From Torreya grandis (lineage: Eukaryota; Streptophyta; Pinopsida; Cupressales; Taxaceae): a DNA stretch of 64,000 bases. A program made the translations under genes and the position numbers. The notes under the pieces were generated by a model. The model saw only the letters and a program-made list of their open reading frames with translations, was not told the origin of the DNA and did not search any database. Position 1 is the stretch's first letter. Every line of letters starts with the position of its first letter. The stretch lies in NCBI GenBank assembly GCA_037957365.1, contig JARHVA010008415.1:411001-475000 (forward strand), given 5' to 3'. Shown here piece after piece: positions 47,851 through 59,990 of this stretch.

Positions 47851-48720
47851 AGGTTAATGAGGTCAATTGTGATGAAATTTATTTTTCCAAAGAAGCTTTG
47901 TAGACCTTTCTTATGTTTAGGCAAGGACAACTCTAGGATAGAGTGATCTCTTTCTGGATCAATGGTTAAGCCTTCCTTAGAAACCACATGGCCAAGGAGT
48001 TTACTCTCATGTACAATGAACATGCATTTCTTTGGGTTGAGAGAGATACTAAACTCTCTACACCTCTCAAAGATTTTCTTGAGGTGCTTTATGTGTTGAC
48101 CTGCTTCCTTAGAGAATACTATCACATCATCAAGATACACCAATACAATGTTATTTATCAAGACTTGAAAAGCCATGTCCATATCTCACTAAAAAGTGGC
48201 ACCGACATTAGATAATCCAAATGGCATTTTCTGATAAGCAAATGTCTCTTATTTGGTAGTGAAGGCTGTCTTGTGCTGGTCATAGTCTTGCACCAAAATC
48301 TGATTGTACCATGAATACCCATCCAAGAGGGAGAAACACTCACTACCTGTCACCATTTGGAGGATCTGCTCCATACTTGGGAGAGGTTAATGGTCTTTCA
48401 AAGAGTCTCTATTGAGGTCTCTAAAATCTACACATAATATGATCTCCCCATTATTTTTTTGAATAGAAACAAGATTGGCTAGCCAAAAAGAGTCTTTGAT
48501 CGAAAAAATGATTTTGGACTCAATTGGCTTGGTGAATTCCTTCTGCATGAGAGGCTTAATCTTTGAGTTGACAGGCCTTTATTTCTACTTGATGGGCTTG
48601 GCACCTTCCTCTAGCTCAATGGTATGTTGGGCCAAACTTGGGTTAAAACCCTTCAAGTTGTTATACTCCCAAGCGAAGACATTGGCAAACTCCTGGCACA
48701 ATAAGATGAAGACCTACCTT
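47851..48720 (-). pseudogene. Gypsy reverse transcriptase, decayed
   Basis: Motifs in order: 'FTKPIESKIIF', 'WLANLVSIQKNNGEIILCVD' and 'FRDLNR', then motif A 'FSLLDGYSWYNQI' (catalytic Asp), 'KTAFTTK', 'MPFGLSNVGATF', then motif C 'VYLDDVIVFSK' (YLDD at about 48137-48126), and 'LNPKKCMFIVHESKLLGHVV'. The last 116 codons (48182-47832) are fully open. All three catalytic Asp positions are retained, but at least five stops lie upstream. It synthesised the element's cDNA. Confidence 0.92.
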
Positions 48721-49089
48721 TCATGATTTGTACACACTTTCCCAAGTGTAAGTAGCTTATTCTAGAATATCTCCACTTTTTCATAGTTTTCCTTATTCAT
48801 TGTTATGTTTGCTTTATCATTTTTCAATTGGTCATCCTCATTGAAGATACTTTTGAGAGTGACCAAGCCTTTGGGAAGTTTATTGTTCTTCATCTAAATA
48901 ATCTGGTCACCATACTACTACTGTAGCTTAGCCTAGTTTCTAGCAGCAAACTTAGCTTCCTCTTGCAAGAAGAGTGTTATTTGCTAATCACTATCAAACA
49001 CCTACTAGTTGGTGATGTTATTAGGCATGGAGGGTCTGATTACCACTTTCAAATGGCACGGACTACTGTTTTAGCCTATCTCCTTGGGG

Positions 49090-49490
49090 ACATCAAACTG
49101 AGCACCAACTACTGCTAGTCTATCTGCTTGCTTATTCTGCTCTCTTAGAATGGAGGTAACATTGAAAGCAAGGAAACTCTCTACTAAGTCCCATACCCTA
49201 TGTTTGTAAGACTTAAGTAAGGAATTCTTGGTCAAATTTTGGCTTCTCACCTAATTTATGATCAACTCACTGTCCCAAAAAACTTGTAGTTCTCTAATTC
49301 TTCTTTTCCTCACCCACTCCAAACTATGAATGAGATATTCATACTCTACAACATTGTACGTGTAAGAAAATTAGAACCTAAAAGCTGAAAAGTATTTTTT
49401 TGGTGAGGGGGAAACTAGCACCACTCCCCCACCAACTCCCAGCTTGCTTCTTGAGCCATCAAAGAAAAGCTACCATAAACCTAAGCTCTC
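49090..49490 (-). pseudogene. Extra RNase H-like domain upstream of reverse transcriptase
   Basis: Reads 'FFDGSRSKLG' (first acidic residue), then 'GVVLVSPSPKKYFSAFRF', 'NVVEYEYLIHSLEWV' (catalytic Glu), 'LQVFWDSELIIN' (Asp) and 'ILREQNKQADRLAVVG' (last Asp). This is the pattern of plant type-I/archaeal-like RNase H domains of Gypsy elements. Two or three stops, no frameshift. It lies about 300 codons after the protease active site and before the reverse transcriptase, whereas the extra RNase H of Tat-type elements is known downstream of RT-RH. No second copy exists between 47357 and 47345, where the integrase zinc finger follows directly. Confidence 0.88.
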
Positions 49491-49802
49491 TTGGCTTGCT
49501 TTCATCAAATTTGGTATAAAATTACCCTCTTCATGCATGTAATAAATCCTAAGGCCTGCCTCTTCTATGAAATTGTAAGGATCATGTTCAAAGTTATCAT
49601 TTCCCCACTCATCTAAGAGCAGGTTAGCAACTCCTTCAAGGGCAGAGGGTGGAGATTGATCCACTTGGGAATCTTCTTGATCAATAATGGCATAGCTAAC
49701 ATTTGCTTCCTTGAGTGAGTACGACTCCAAATGATCTCTGTGGATTGGATCTGACTCAATCTTGACCTTAGTCCCATATTTGGTTCTAAAAACTAGGTAG
49801 GA
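49491..49802 (-). pseudogene. Acidic linker between protease and RNase H-like domain
   Basis: A mostly open segment (49730-49470) rich in Glu and Asp with 'EEAGLRIYYMHEEGNFIP'. It belongs to the polyprotein but I recognise no domain. Confidence 0.6.
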
Positions 49803-50234
49803 CTAGTTTGCTGCTAGGTAGCCACCTATTTTGGATGTGAAATCCTTGGACAAGCAAACGGCAAAGTAGGGAGGAACATCTACCACCACCACATCATGAG
49901 GGACTAAGAAAGTTGGATAGGTGTGGAGTGTCAAGTTCAAACCTCTCATCACTCCTACTATCTTTGTTGGTGTTCCATCTAGGTACAGGACTCCCTTAGT
50001 CATTTTTTCATATTTGAGCCCCAGTTTATTCGCTATATATTTTGGCATTACTGAGGTGCTTGCCCCACTATCAATAATGAAATTGTGCAACAATAAATAT
50101 CCTATGACTAAGGATAGATAGAAAGGAGGAACCTTTTCTTCTTTCTTTACTTTCCCTATTGTGGAAGGGTCCCCATTCATGATCAGAACATTATCGGCCT
50201 TTGCTAGGATAGCTTGTTCATTTAGCCCATGCAA
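49803..50234 (-). pseudogene. Gypsy aspartic protease (143 codons open)
   Basis: The longest clean frame of the window. The active site 'IIDSGASTSVMP' has its Asp at residue 55 (codon about 50072-50070). It is followed by 'LGLKYEKMTKGVLYLDG' and 'HTYPTFLVPHDVVVVDVPP', corresponding to the flap and C-terminal strand of the retropepsin fold. It would cut the gag-pol polyprotein as a dimer. It is part of one polyprotein frame; the Met at the start is internal, not a true start. Confidence 0.9.
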
Positions 50235-51745
50235 TTACTTTTAGAGCATGTCCTTTTGTCCTAACATTGCTAATGAATCCCACAAGGAGATATTCATGTG
50301 TACCTTCTTCATCTGGTCTACCACATTGATCTGAGGGTTGTTCCCTTTCAAATTTTCTTTGGGGTTGCTTGCAGCTTAGGGCGAAGGTCAAAGAGCTAAG
50401 GGTGTGAATGACGGCCTAATATTTAGAAATTTCTAGTTCATATGTGATCAAGATGATACTACAGATGTTTGAGTAACTACCTGAGCTTCCTCCATATCTC
50501 TCCTTTTGGACCTTGTGTTCGCTACAACATAGTCACCTTGATTGTCTACATTGCCCACGTAGTTGACTGCATAGAATTTACCTTCTAAGTGATTCATGAG
50601 AGCAGAATCAGACTGAGTTGGCTTGTTGTCCATGCCATGTTGTAATGATGCCTCAAATATTGGGAATTGAGTGGCTGCCTGATTATCTTATGCATTCATG
50701 TATTGACCCAACATCTCATTTATATAATTAACCTGATCTTGACTATATCCCATGGATGAGCAATTTGGATATTCTTGTACCAGATTATTTTGAATGGGTA
50801 CCAGAGCCTTAGATGATGAAGGAACACTTGGATTATATCCTTGATAAGGTCTAGATTGTGCAAACTAACCTTGTACTTGATTTTAATTCTAGAAAGGGGG
50901 TCTATTTACTTGCTCAAACTACTGATATCCTTGATTTGGTTGATTGCTTTAAGCTTGCTGCCTTTTAAGAGCCACTAGTTCATTGGTCATGATTTGCAAA
51001 TAGATTTTGACTTCATGAAGATCATTAGATAAATTAAAGCTAGATTTTATATGCCAGGTAGAAGAGTTAAGGTAGGTGCAGTAGTCTAGACTAGAGGTAG
51101 CAATTCAGGGAAGAATAACATATGAGGTCTAGGGGCTATCTTTCTTGCACCAGGTAATTCTCAGTTGCTATGGCTATTTCATAGGTTGTGGGTAGTACAT
51201 GTCCTCCCATGGACTGTATCATGATAGTAATGTCGTTATTCAATGCTTTTAAATAATAGAGGAAAGCATAGCTTGGAGTTGGCCTTACCAAAATGGGGAT
51301 TCTATCTCATGTCTTCTAAAAATGAGTATTGAAATCTTGCATAAATTTGTGTGGAGATCTTTGCATGGTGGTCAAATGGTCAGTAAGTGAGAGGTGGTCA
51401 TTCTTCTCCCTGAATCTATTTGTTAAGAGGGTGCCCAATTCATTCCATGTGCTGATTGAATTCATAGGCAGAGTCCCATACCAGTCCATAACCTTGCCCT
51501 TAAAAGACAATGCCAACAATTTGATGGCAATGTTTTATTCAGTAACATTGTGAATATTGTAGAGGTTGGAAATATTTTTGATGTTCTCAATAGCAGTAAT
51601 AGACCCTTCTCCATTAAAGAGAGGCACACTCTTAAGGGCTGTACTTGGGATTGGGTCATAATGTAGAAGGTTCAAAGGAATCTAACCATGAAAGGCCACG
51701 AATGGTAAAGCCATAGCTATGACAGGATTCAATTAGGGCCTTCTT
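50235..51745 (-). pseudogene. Gypsy gag, decayed
   Basis: N-terminal part: 'ALKSVPLFNGEGSITAIENI', then the conserved gag core 'LALSFKGKVMDWYGTLPMNS', 'TWNELGTLLTNRF', 'LTTMQRSPHKFMQDFNTHF' (51519-51316). The C-terminal half is Gln/Asn/Pro-rich ('QPNQGYQ', 'NPSVPSSSKALVPIQNN'), and a segment near 50633-50448 leads to the protease. No zinc knuckle was seen. Stops are mainly at expected Gln codons, for example after 'HNVTE'. It formed the virus-like particle in active relatives. Confidence 0.85.
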
Positions 51746-52033
51746 GTGTAAGTGTATCTTATAATAGGTCTAGGAAAATGACTTGCTGAATAAGGATGAG
51801 TCCTTGTAAACCTCAGTCACCTTGCTGAGTTTAATGGTAGTTTAATAAATTCAAATGGGACACCCTTAGCAATAGATCATGTGGTGACCTTAGGCATAGG
51901 GTGTCAGACTGATCCTTGGCTAGAGACTGATGCTCTTGATAATGGAGTCACCAGATGATGGAAAAATGGTTGATTTTTTGTTGTAATAGGACCAACATCA
52001 ATCCTAGAACTTTTTTGAGTGTTTAAAAATTGA

Positions 52034-52050
52034 TCCCATCGGGCGTGCCA
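52034..52050 (-). other. Primer binding site of the Gypsy element
   Basis: Minus strand 'tggcacgcccgatggga', five bases inside the 5' LTR. Nearly the same as the LARD site at 5087. Confidence 0.85.
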
Positions 52051-52666
52051 AAAACTGTTGACACTATGGATCGCACCCTTGATAGGACACTGAGCCTCTA
52101 TCCTCTATGTGGCATAATGGAGACTCCTCTCTTGCCTGTGGGTCTGACAAAGTTGAGGGTAGAATCTCTAGATAAGAGCTAGCTCCCTTTGATGCATTTA
52201 TGAGTTATTCTAGTACTATTGCTAATATATAAAAAGGGGGGGGGTTGAAAAGAGAGAAGGATTACTAAAAACAAAACCTAGACTAATATGGTGATGCACC
52301 AAAAAAGTTTGATCCACTCATTTACTCACAATTTAGACCAAAAGAGGACATACATATACTTTATCTGATGAAAAGACCAGACTATAGGAAGCTTAACATG
52401 GAGGCTTAATGAAGACACATAGAAAATGAACTTACCATAGGCACTGTAGGAAAACACTCTATTTGGTAACCCTCTTCTATCTCTGCGCTCCAAATACAAC
52501 ACTTCTTATTACCTACAAAAATGACTAAACACAAGGGTAATACTCAAACACACTCAGAGATATATCCAGTCAGATAGAGGTAAATATGCATTTTATTAAT
52601 TCAAGGTGAAAATTTAGTAGGGCTTCACCTTATAAGTTGAGAGATATCTTTCTCAAATGAGAGTTT

Positions 52667-52670
<4 letters not shown>

Positions 52671-52733
<63 letters not shown>
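52671..52733. repeat. (TA)n(GA)n compound microsatellite in Gypsy 5' LTR
   Basis: About 16 TA steps followed by about 15 GA steps. Confidence 0.95.
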
Positions 52734-52736
<3 letters not shown>

Positions 52737-53696
52737 GCAATGACACCCTTTTTTACAGGTGGCCCGTGTTGTGTTGAAAACATTTAAAAGAGGGAGTCTT
52801 TGAAAGAACATGCTGTGTCAGTTGCCAATCTTGACTTTGGCATTCAAACATTATTGTGAATGCATGGGCTGTGCCCCTTTGTTTGTAAACAAGACTGCCT
52901 CTTAAAGACATTCACGTGGTTGTCTGCTCATCAATGCAAAATGAGGAAAAACAAGCTGTGCTTTTCATTATTTGTGCTTCCTGATGACCATTTCATAGGG
53001 ACTGTTCCAACTACTATAATAAATCTTCTACTAACACTTCCCTTTGCCACCTAGGTTGTTTTGTCCTTATCTATTCTTGGCTCCTCAAGCTCCTTTCTTA
53101 GTGGGTCACTGGGTTCACTCTTGATTTTTGTCTTTTCCCAACTTTTGTCTTTTCCTGGCCCTTTCAGCCCTTAGGGCTATCTTCTATCAATCCTTTGGCT
53201 CTTCGGGCTCCTTCCTCAGTGGATCACTAAGTTTTCATGTGTAGGCTTATGCCCCATTAAATTCCGTTGGGCCTATGCCATTTGAGCTCTCCCAGACCAC
53301 TTGTCATGAAGGTGTTAGTCCTTTGTTTTCTCCTCAATGGATGATGCATCCCATCAAAAATTGATGTCTACAGGCCCATCATTATGTGAAAACCAAATGG
53401 CTATTTCATCATCATAAATTTTATGTTCAGGTACCCATCATCAGAGGTTTGAACTCTAATGGCTAGTTTGCTATGCTATATTTGAAGTCCTCGAGCCCGT
53501 CACCCATTTGGCAATTTATTTAGCCTTTTATAATTCCTTTGATATTTATTTTCCTTTGGCTTTCTTTCCTTCAGCTTTCTATCATTGAACCCTCCTAAAG
53601 GGAAGGTTTCCCTTTGGGGCTTGGAGAAAGGTCCCCCTTTTGGCAGTTGAGAGTCCCCCGCAAAAGAAATCACTCTTCGGGCTACCTTGGCTTCTC

Positions 53697-54095
53697 AATT
53701 CCTTCAGATATAATGTTTGAAGGAATTCCTTCAGACTTTTTGTTTGAAGGAAATGTTCCTTTCATGTTTTTCTGCTTGTTTCTTTTGGTCAAGGTTTTCC
53801 TTTGGACCAATTCCTTCAGACAAAATGTTCGAAGGAATTCCTTCAGACTTTTTGTCCGAAGGAATTTGCCTTTTCCATTTTGCCATAGATTTCCTTCTGA
53901 AGGGTAATCTTTATTTGGCTCTTTACCTTATGAATTTATTTAGACAAAATTCTCAAGGAATTCTTTCAGGAATTTTATCCGAAGGAATTCATCCTTGCTT
54001 CTTATAGATTTTCTTTAGATAAAAAATCTGAAGAAATCCTTTGCATCTTTTCCTTAAGAATTTCCTTTGGATAGAAAGTCTGAAGGAATTCTTTG
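53697..54095. repeat. Array of ~30-bp palindromes in Gypsy 5' LTR
   Basis: Same array as 44654-45052, with better symmetry in places: 'ttccttcagacaaaatgttc' (about 53812) pairs with 'gaacattttgtctgaaggaa'-like sequence of neighbouring copies. Confidence 0.85.
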
Positions 54096-54820
54096 CCTTG
54101 GTATTTCTTTTTTAAGGTAAACTTACCCTCTGCAAAGGTGCTTGGGTCTTGAACAACCCCTTTAGAACTTCTGATTTGGTCCTGCCACTGACCAAAGTTC
54201 CCTCCGAAGAAAATTTGTTGCCCCTTTTACGAACTGTGTAGGCCACTTCAAGCTTTTTAGCTATGACTTTGAACCTTTCGATTGAACTTGAACCATTTTT
54301 TTTTGAGTTCAATGGTTTAACTATTTAATACTCTATTTTTCAAAGAGTCGAGTTCACTCCGTCTCCTTATAAATTTAATATATTGTTGAACCTACTATTT
54401 GAACCTACCGCTTGAACCTACATAGTGGAATTCAATGGTTTAATGGTTCAATAGTTCAGTACACCAAAGTTCAAAGTTCAAATCTCATCTTTTACACCTT
54501 GTTCACTTTCCTAAAGGTGCTTGCTACCTTTTTCAAGGGCACTTTGCCTTTGGAGCCTGCTGAAAGACTTACATCCCTTTGGAACCGGTCCATTCCCTTT
54601 GCCGAAAAGAATTGTGCAAGGCAATCATTCAAAGTGAAATAAGCTCCATATTGAACCAAAAACCTACCAGTATTGGATCTCTCAACTATTTATAAGACTA
54701 GGACTATTGCAAAGGGAAAAAACCATGATTGCAACAAGGCAAAAACATCAAAGATTGGGACAACAAGGAAACAAAAGGAAGACCATTTTTTTTGGCCTGT
54801 AAGACCAAAAATGGTCAACA

Positions 54821-54825
54821 GTTAT
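54821..54825. other. Target site duplication GTTAT (right)
   Basis: Matches GTTAT at 42913-42917. Confidence 0.9.
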
Positions 54826-55004
54826 AAAATAATGAGCAAGCCCTAGTTCATTAAAATCACTATTATAATTTAGAAAATTTATCCTTCTATTAGTATTTAA
54901 ATTAAAACATATTAATGTGAAAAATGATAATAAATAATTCATTCTTTATTTATTATTTAATATTTAAAAACTTTGGTATTATTTTCTCATAATTTTTACT
55001 CAAT

Positions 55005-55445
55005 GTAAAGAAACTAATAGGTGCCTGTTCACTTAAACTAACATAATTGTTTTGTATACATAAGGAATCATGGATTCTAGTTCATTCAAGATTTACTTTA
55101 GTATTATTATCTTTTATTTTTTCCTTTATGTAAACAAAATAGTGGCCACTAGTTCATTTGAGAAAACATAATTATATTATTCACAAAATAAATTATGGTC
55201 ACTTATTCATTGAAGATTTATAGTAGTTGTATTCTTATTATTTCATTATGTATTATTTACAATATAAATCCTAACCACTAATTCATTATATATTTACTTT
55301 GTTATTTTTACCTTTTGCTTTGTTCTTAGTGTAAACAAACTAATGGTTGCTTGCTTATTTAAGATAACATAATTATATTGTTTATAAAATAAATCATGGG
55401 CACAAGTTTATTAAAAACTATAATACTTGTACTCTTATCATTTAT
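55005..55445. repeat. Degenerate ~120-bp tandem repeat
   Basis: The unit 'gtaaacaaactaatgg...cttatt..agataacataattatattgtt...aaataaatcatgg.cac...attaaa' occurs near 55005, 55131 and 55333, with a partial copy near 55250. Confidence 0.5.
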
Positions 55446-55685
55446 TGTAAGTAAAATAATTTTAAAATTTTAAAATCAATTCATAGAAATACTTTTTTGT
55501 TTCTCTGTAAAACATTCAAATTTTTTATTAAGCATGCAAATATTATTTTTATTATTGTATTTGATTGTTAAGTCTGAGTATAGTTCAATTACTGAGCACT
55601 TGTTTAATTACAATAGATAGATATATTTTTATATGTAATAGTTATATCATTTATTTAGCACTCTCAAACCTTTCTTGTAGATATT
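55446..55685. other. AT-rich, no gene
   Basis: Spacer between the ~120-bp repeat and the decayed frame at 55686; it may be the leader of the element to which that frame belonged. Confidence 0.35.
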
Positions 55686-58050
55686 ATGGCCGGTCAAATG
55701 TCTTTTCAGGATTTTACTTTATTTGAAGGCTATATTGATTGGTTTAAACAAGTTGAGAACTAGGTTATTGAGATATATTATTTTAAAAATTACCATAATG
55801 ATTTTTATTTGTTTCATATTAAAGATCAAATAATTTATGAGATTGACATAATTATAAGAACAAACTGTATAAATGACAATGTATTAATTTTACAAATTGA
55901 GAGGATAGATAACAATGCTCAATATTGCATTGTTCTTTAGATGGAATACAAATTTATAAATATAAAAACAATGTTATGCATCATTTGAAAAATTTAAAAA
56001 ATATTCATGCCATTGACATTGTTGGGTGATTCTTCCATATAGATATGATTATAAGATGGGGTTAATAATAATGAAAGCATTAAAAAAGATATTACTACTA
56101 TTTTCTATAGTCTCTACTAACAAACATTAACATTGTAAATTTTATATTATATGAATATGTATAATATGTTTGAAAAAATAATTTTTCATAGAAACTTATT
56201 CATAATATATAGGTGGTAATCCTTAAAAAGTTTAGAATTAGAACTGTCTAAGTTTAAATTTTGACAAAAGAAATATTCAAAAGAGAAGACTATGATGAAG
56301 TAGGTTGAGAGTGAATTTAAAAATTTAGAGACTTCTACAATGCAACAATCTGATATTTTTTGCCTTGATGAAAAGTATTTCAAGATTAAAATTTATCATT
56401 TCGATCAATCCCTATAAAAATATCGATACCAACCATATGATTATGCCATGTTAATAAATTGGTTAGCTCTATGATAATGCTATGAAAACACGATAAGAGG
56501 TGATATTTTTTTACCTATAAAATATTATAAGTAAAATTAGTCTAAGAATTGGTATCTAAGGTTGAACTATATAATTCATATATTTAGTTTTATATTCTCA
56601 ATCGTAATCAAACCATCGAAGCATTTTTTTTAAAGAATCTAATTTTTAGTAATGAACATGAGAAAATGAATAAAAAATATTCTTACATCCTTTCATCTAA
56701 ATCAATTTTCAAGAAAGTAATCAATATATTTAGGCAAGAAAATGCATCAAATAAAACATGGGTCATGACAAAGTTCATTAACCAATTATATAAATTAAGA
56801 ACTATAAGGATGGATAAAAACATGCCTAGCCAACTAGGAAGTGGCAAGGAAAAGATAAATGAATGGAATGTATTTGATATTTATGATTTTTTTAATAATT
56901 ATTACTCAAAATATAAAAGGTTTTTATATAATTTATTAAAATAATTTTTTATGCATTATATTCATTTGAAGCTTAGATTTTGAATATTTTTGAGAAAAAT
57001 AGAGTTTGAGAGATTGAAAGATCATATATTTTTTAACTCCTATAAAATATATGGAAATATGGGTTCTTGATTTTTAGTTGTAAAAATTTTGCACACTTGA
57101 ATGCAATCCTAAATGATATTTTGATCTTTAAAATAAAAATAAAAAATGTTAGATCAATTTACAATGAATTTTTTCACTGGGACAACAGGAATGACTACTA
57201 CTCATTTGTTAGAATTGGTAGATAGAATCTTAAAAAAAGAGTTTTAGATTCTCACTACCATCACTACAAGATCAATGGTGGACACATTGGAAACTTATTG
57301 AAAAATGATTAAAAAAAAAAGCTTAAAATGGCCAAAGTGTTTGAATATTAATGGTAAAGAGATACTGCTAATTTTCAAGCAATTGATTGCAATGAAGCTA
57401 ATGTGATAAAAAAGTATAAAATTAATGAGATACACTTCAAGAAACTATGTGCTACTATAGGAGATGATCGATCCAAGTGGAAAAGAGTAAATATTAGTGA
57501 GAATAACAAGTGAAGTAGAAAAGAGAAAAGCACAGAGGTGGATATTATGCTGAAAATAGAAGTAGAGTTATTGGATATGAATATTATGGCTTTAATAAAA
57601 ACATTTCTTGGCAAGGATGAGGATACAATTTAATACACTTGTATATTTAAAAATTTTATGCCATTAAATGTTGACACCCTCTTTTGTGATTTATGCAATG
57701 TGGTATCCCAAATAAATCAACAAGACATATTTTATCTACTAACTTATGTTGGTAAAAACACAATGAATTATGTTTGTGTTTTTTATGTTCCTTTGTTAAT
57801 ATCCAACATTGTTGATAAGGATTAAAAATTCTAAATAAAAGAGGTAAAAAATTTAAATGAGAGAATTATTATAGGATGCAATGGAGTATATAATGAACAT
57901 AATGATTTTGATAATCTATCAAATTTTAACATTGTATTTGGTATGCATAATTATGATGAAATGGTGAAGCACCAGTTCTTAATGGATTTGTATCATGATG
58001 AGCCATTTTAACTTGTGAAATCGAGGGAGATTTGACTCACGTGAAGTATA
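55686..58050 (+). pseudogene. Decayed gag/protease-like retroelement remnant
   Basis: A start at 55686 reads 'MAGQMSFQDFTLFEGYIDWF' with early stops. Open segments at 56666-56944 and near 57240-57640 are Lys/Asn-rich. Around 57250-57290 'HYKINGGHIGNLL' resembles a degenerated CCHC knuckle, after which an acidic/basic linker leads to 'NVDTLFCDLCNVV' and 'YVGKNTMNYVCVF' near 57670-57790. The order (gag-like, knuckle-like, then a small domain) fits the 5' half of a retroelement. Neither lineage nor limits can be fixed. Confidence 0.35.
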
Positions 58051-59990
58051 TATCCATTTAAATATGAAATATATTAATAAATTTGGGATAATTTTATTTT
58101 CAAATTTAGTACATGATTCAACTCATATTCTTATTATATACTGTGGAAGCAAACCAATTCAAGAAGTAATGAAAACACATATGATTTGAGTAATATGCAG
58201 TATTGAAAATAGTGAACAAGATTTGTTATTGAAATATTAACAAAACATATTGTGAGTAATATAGGTAACTTCATACTAAAATATATCTCAATTAGTTAAA
58301 CTAGTGTTCTCTAGTTCTCTAAAAATTTCATTGTTGAATAAGTGAATATTTATAACTCAATTTTGTAAAAAAATTGATATGAGAAGCACCTACATAAAAT
58401 GGAATTAAATAAGCTAAAAATACTATTTAATCCAAGTGTATACAACTTAATATGAGAGAGAGACTCCTCAGATAGATGTGGGTTTCTCATTCACAACACA
58501 ACAATCACATATATGCATTAAAATAATGTTCTCTACTTCCATTTAATTCACTCTAATTATTATAATTAATGGCCACTAATTTCAATATGTCTATTTTTTT
58601 ATGTTAAAATAAATTATTTATAATTAGTGACCACTAATTCCAATATATCATTGATTTTATCTTATTGTATATATTTCATTCTCATATACTTTATATGTAT
58701 TTAATTCAAGTATTTATACTTAGCATAGCTAATTCTAATAGAGAATTATTTTTATTATTGTAGGTATTTAATTATAGTATAGATTAGATGCAAATGAAAC
58801 ATAACTACATGAGAAAAAAATGAAAAAAAAAACATACAAGATATAATATACTTCTTTTATTACAATAATGTTATTTTTGACTCTATTTATTTCATTCTAA
58901 TATTTATAATTAAAGGTATCTAATTTAAATATTTCATTGGGTTTCAGTTAAATCAATTATATCAATTATATGTCTTAATTCTAATATTTATAATCGGTAG
59001 TTGGTAATTCTAATATGTTTTATTTTGTTGTATGTTTTTCAATCTAATATAATTTATATATAATAATTTCTAATTTTTATAACTAACACAAATCCCGATA
59101 AATAATAATTTTATTATTATATACATTTTAATCTATATTTATATAAATAAAACAAAAATGAAATTTCAAGATGCATAATATTTAATTAGAGATGGAGAAA
59201 GTGTCCTTAAAATATTCCTCGCTTTAAGAATGTAACATTTTAAACAATGCATTTCAATTTTATAACTATTTAATACTTTTGTGTTAATATTTTATATATT
59301 GTTTAATACAATTATGCCTAAAAAAATTGATTATTATAAATTTGGAAAGTTTAATAATAATGAAACAAAAAAATCAATATTCACTCATTCCAAATGAACA
59401 AAGATAACATCTGGAAACAACACTCAAGTTATTAAAAATTCTTTCTGATAAATTCCAATTTTCTTTTTGGCATGTTTCTAATATGAGAGAAACTATCCAA
59501 AATAATTATTGAAAATATGCTTAATAAATCAAAAACCGATAAGATTCCTTTGTTTTATTGGGGTACTTAGCAATGTGGGCTAAAATATGATAAATATATA
59601 AGACTTATGTAGTGTTTGAAATGATATTAATAATTTTAGGTTTTTTGCACAAACTCTTTTTGTAGTCAACCATGGAAAAAAGGGATACCATAAGAAAAAA
59701 ATGTTATAGCACAGGAAGAAAATCAAAACTTTCATTAAAATTATCTATTTTAAACATTATTTACATAAGTAAGATTAATGAATGATGACACTGATGTCAG
59801 AGATATTATAATTAAACTATACACTTCTACATAATAGTTTTGACATGTTTATATAATAATATATGTTATGCATTTTCATTATTATTTTATATAATTATGT
59901 AGTTAATAAAAATTTTTCATGAATACTTGATAACATTAGTATTGCCCACTTTTACCATAATTGACTTAAGCATTTAAAATTGGTCATATT
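58051..59990. other. AT-rich stretch without a gene
   Basis: Contains short repeats of 'taattagtgaccactaattccaatat' near 58560-58680, with weaker echoes near 58900 and 59000. No coding frame found. Confidence 0.45.

Larger units (their letters stand above)
42918..54820 (-). mobile_element. Complete Ty3/Gypsy element with 2.8-kb LTRs, 11.9 kb
   Basis: The LTRs 42918-45786 and 52056-54820 match along their length and begin TGTTGA and end TCAACA. GTTAT target duplications flank the element. A primer site at 52034-52050 and all coding domains lie on the minus strand. Recoverable order in transcript sense: gag, aspartic protease, RNase H-like domain, reverse transcriptase, RNase H, integrase with zinc finger, core and C-terminal domain. 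Stops are scattered through gag-pol, and the integrase catalytic Glu is Lys, so it is inactive. No obvious polypurine tract is seen before the 3' LTR (plus coordinates 45787-45815). Confidence 0.95.
52056..54820 (-). repeat. 5' LTR of the Gypsy element
   Basis: 2765 bp, matching 42918-45786. It contains (TA)n(GA)n at 52671-52733 and the palindrome array at 53697-54095. The frames 53614-53907 and 53717-54007 are generated by the palindrome repeats and are not genes. Confidence 0.95.

Noticed and set aside
53614..54007. Two overlapping frames with 'NSFRQNVRRNSFR'-type repeats
   Set aside because: Produced by the palindrome array in the LTR; frames differ between the two LTRs.
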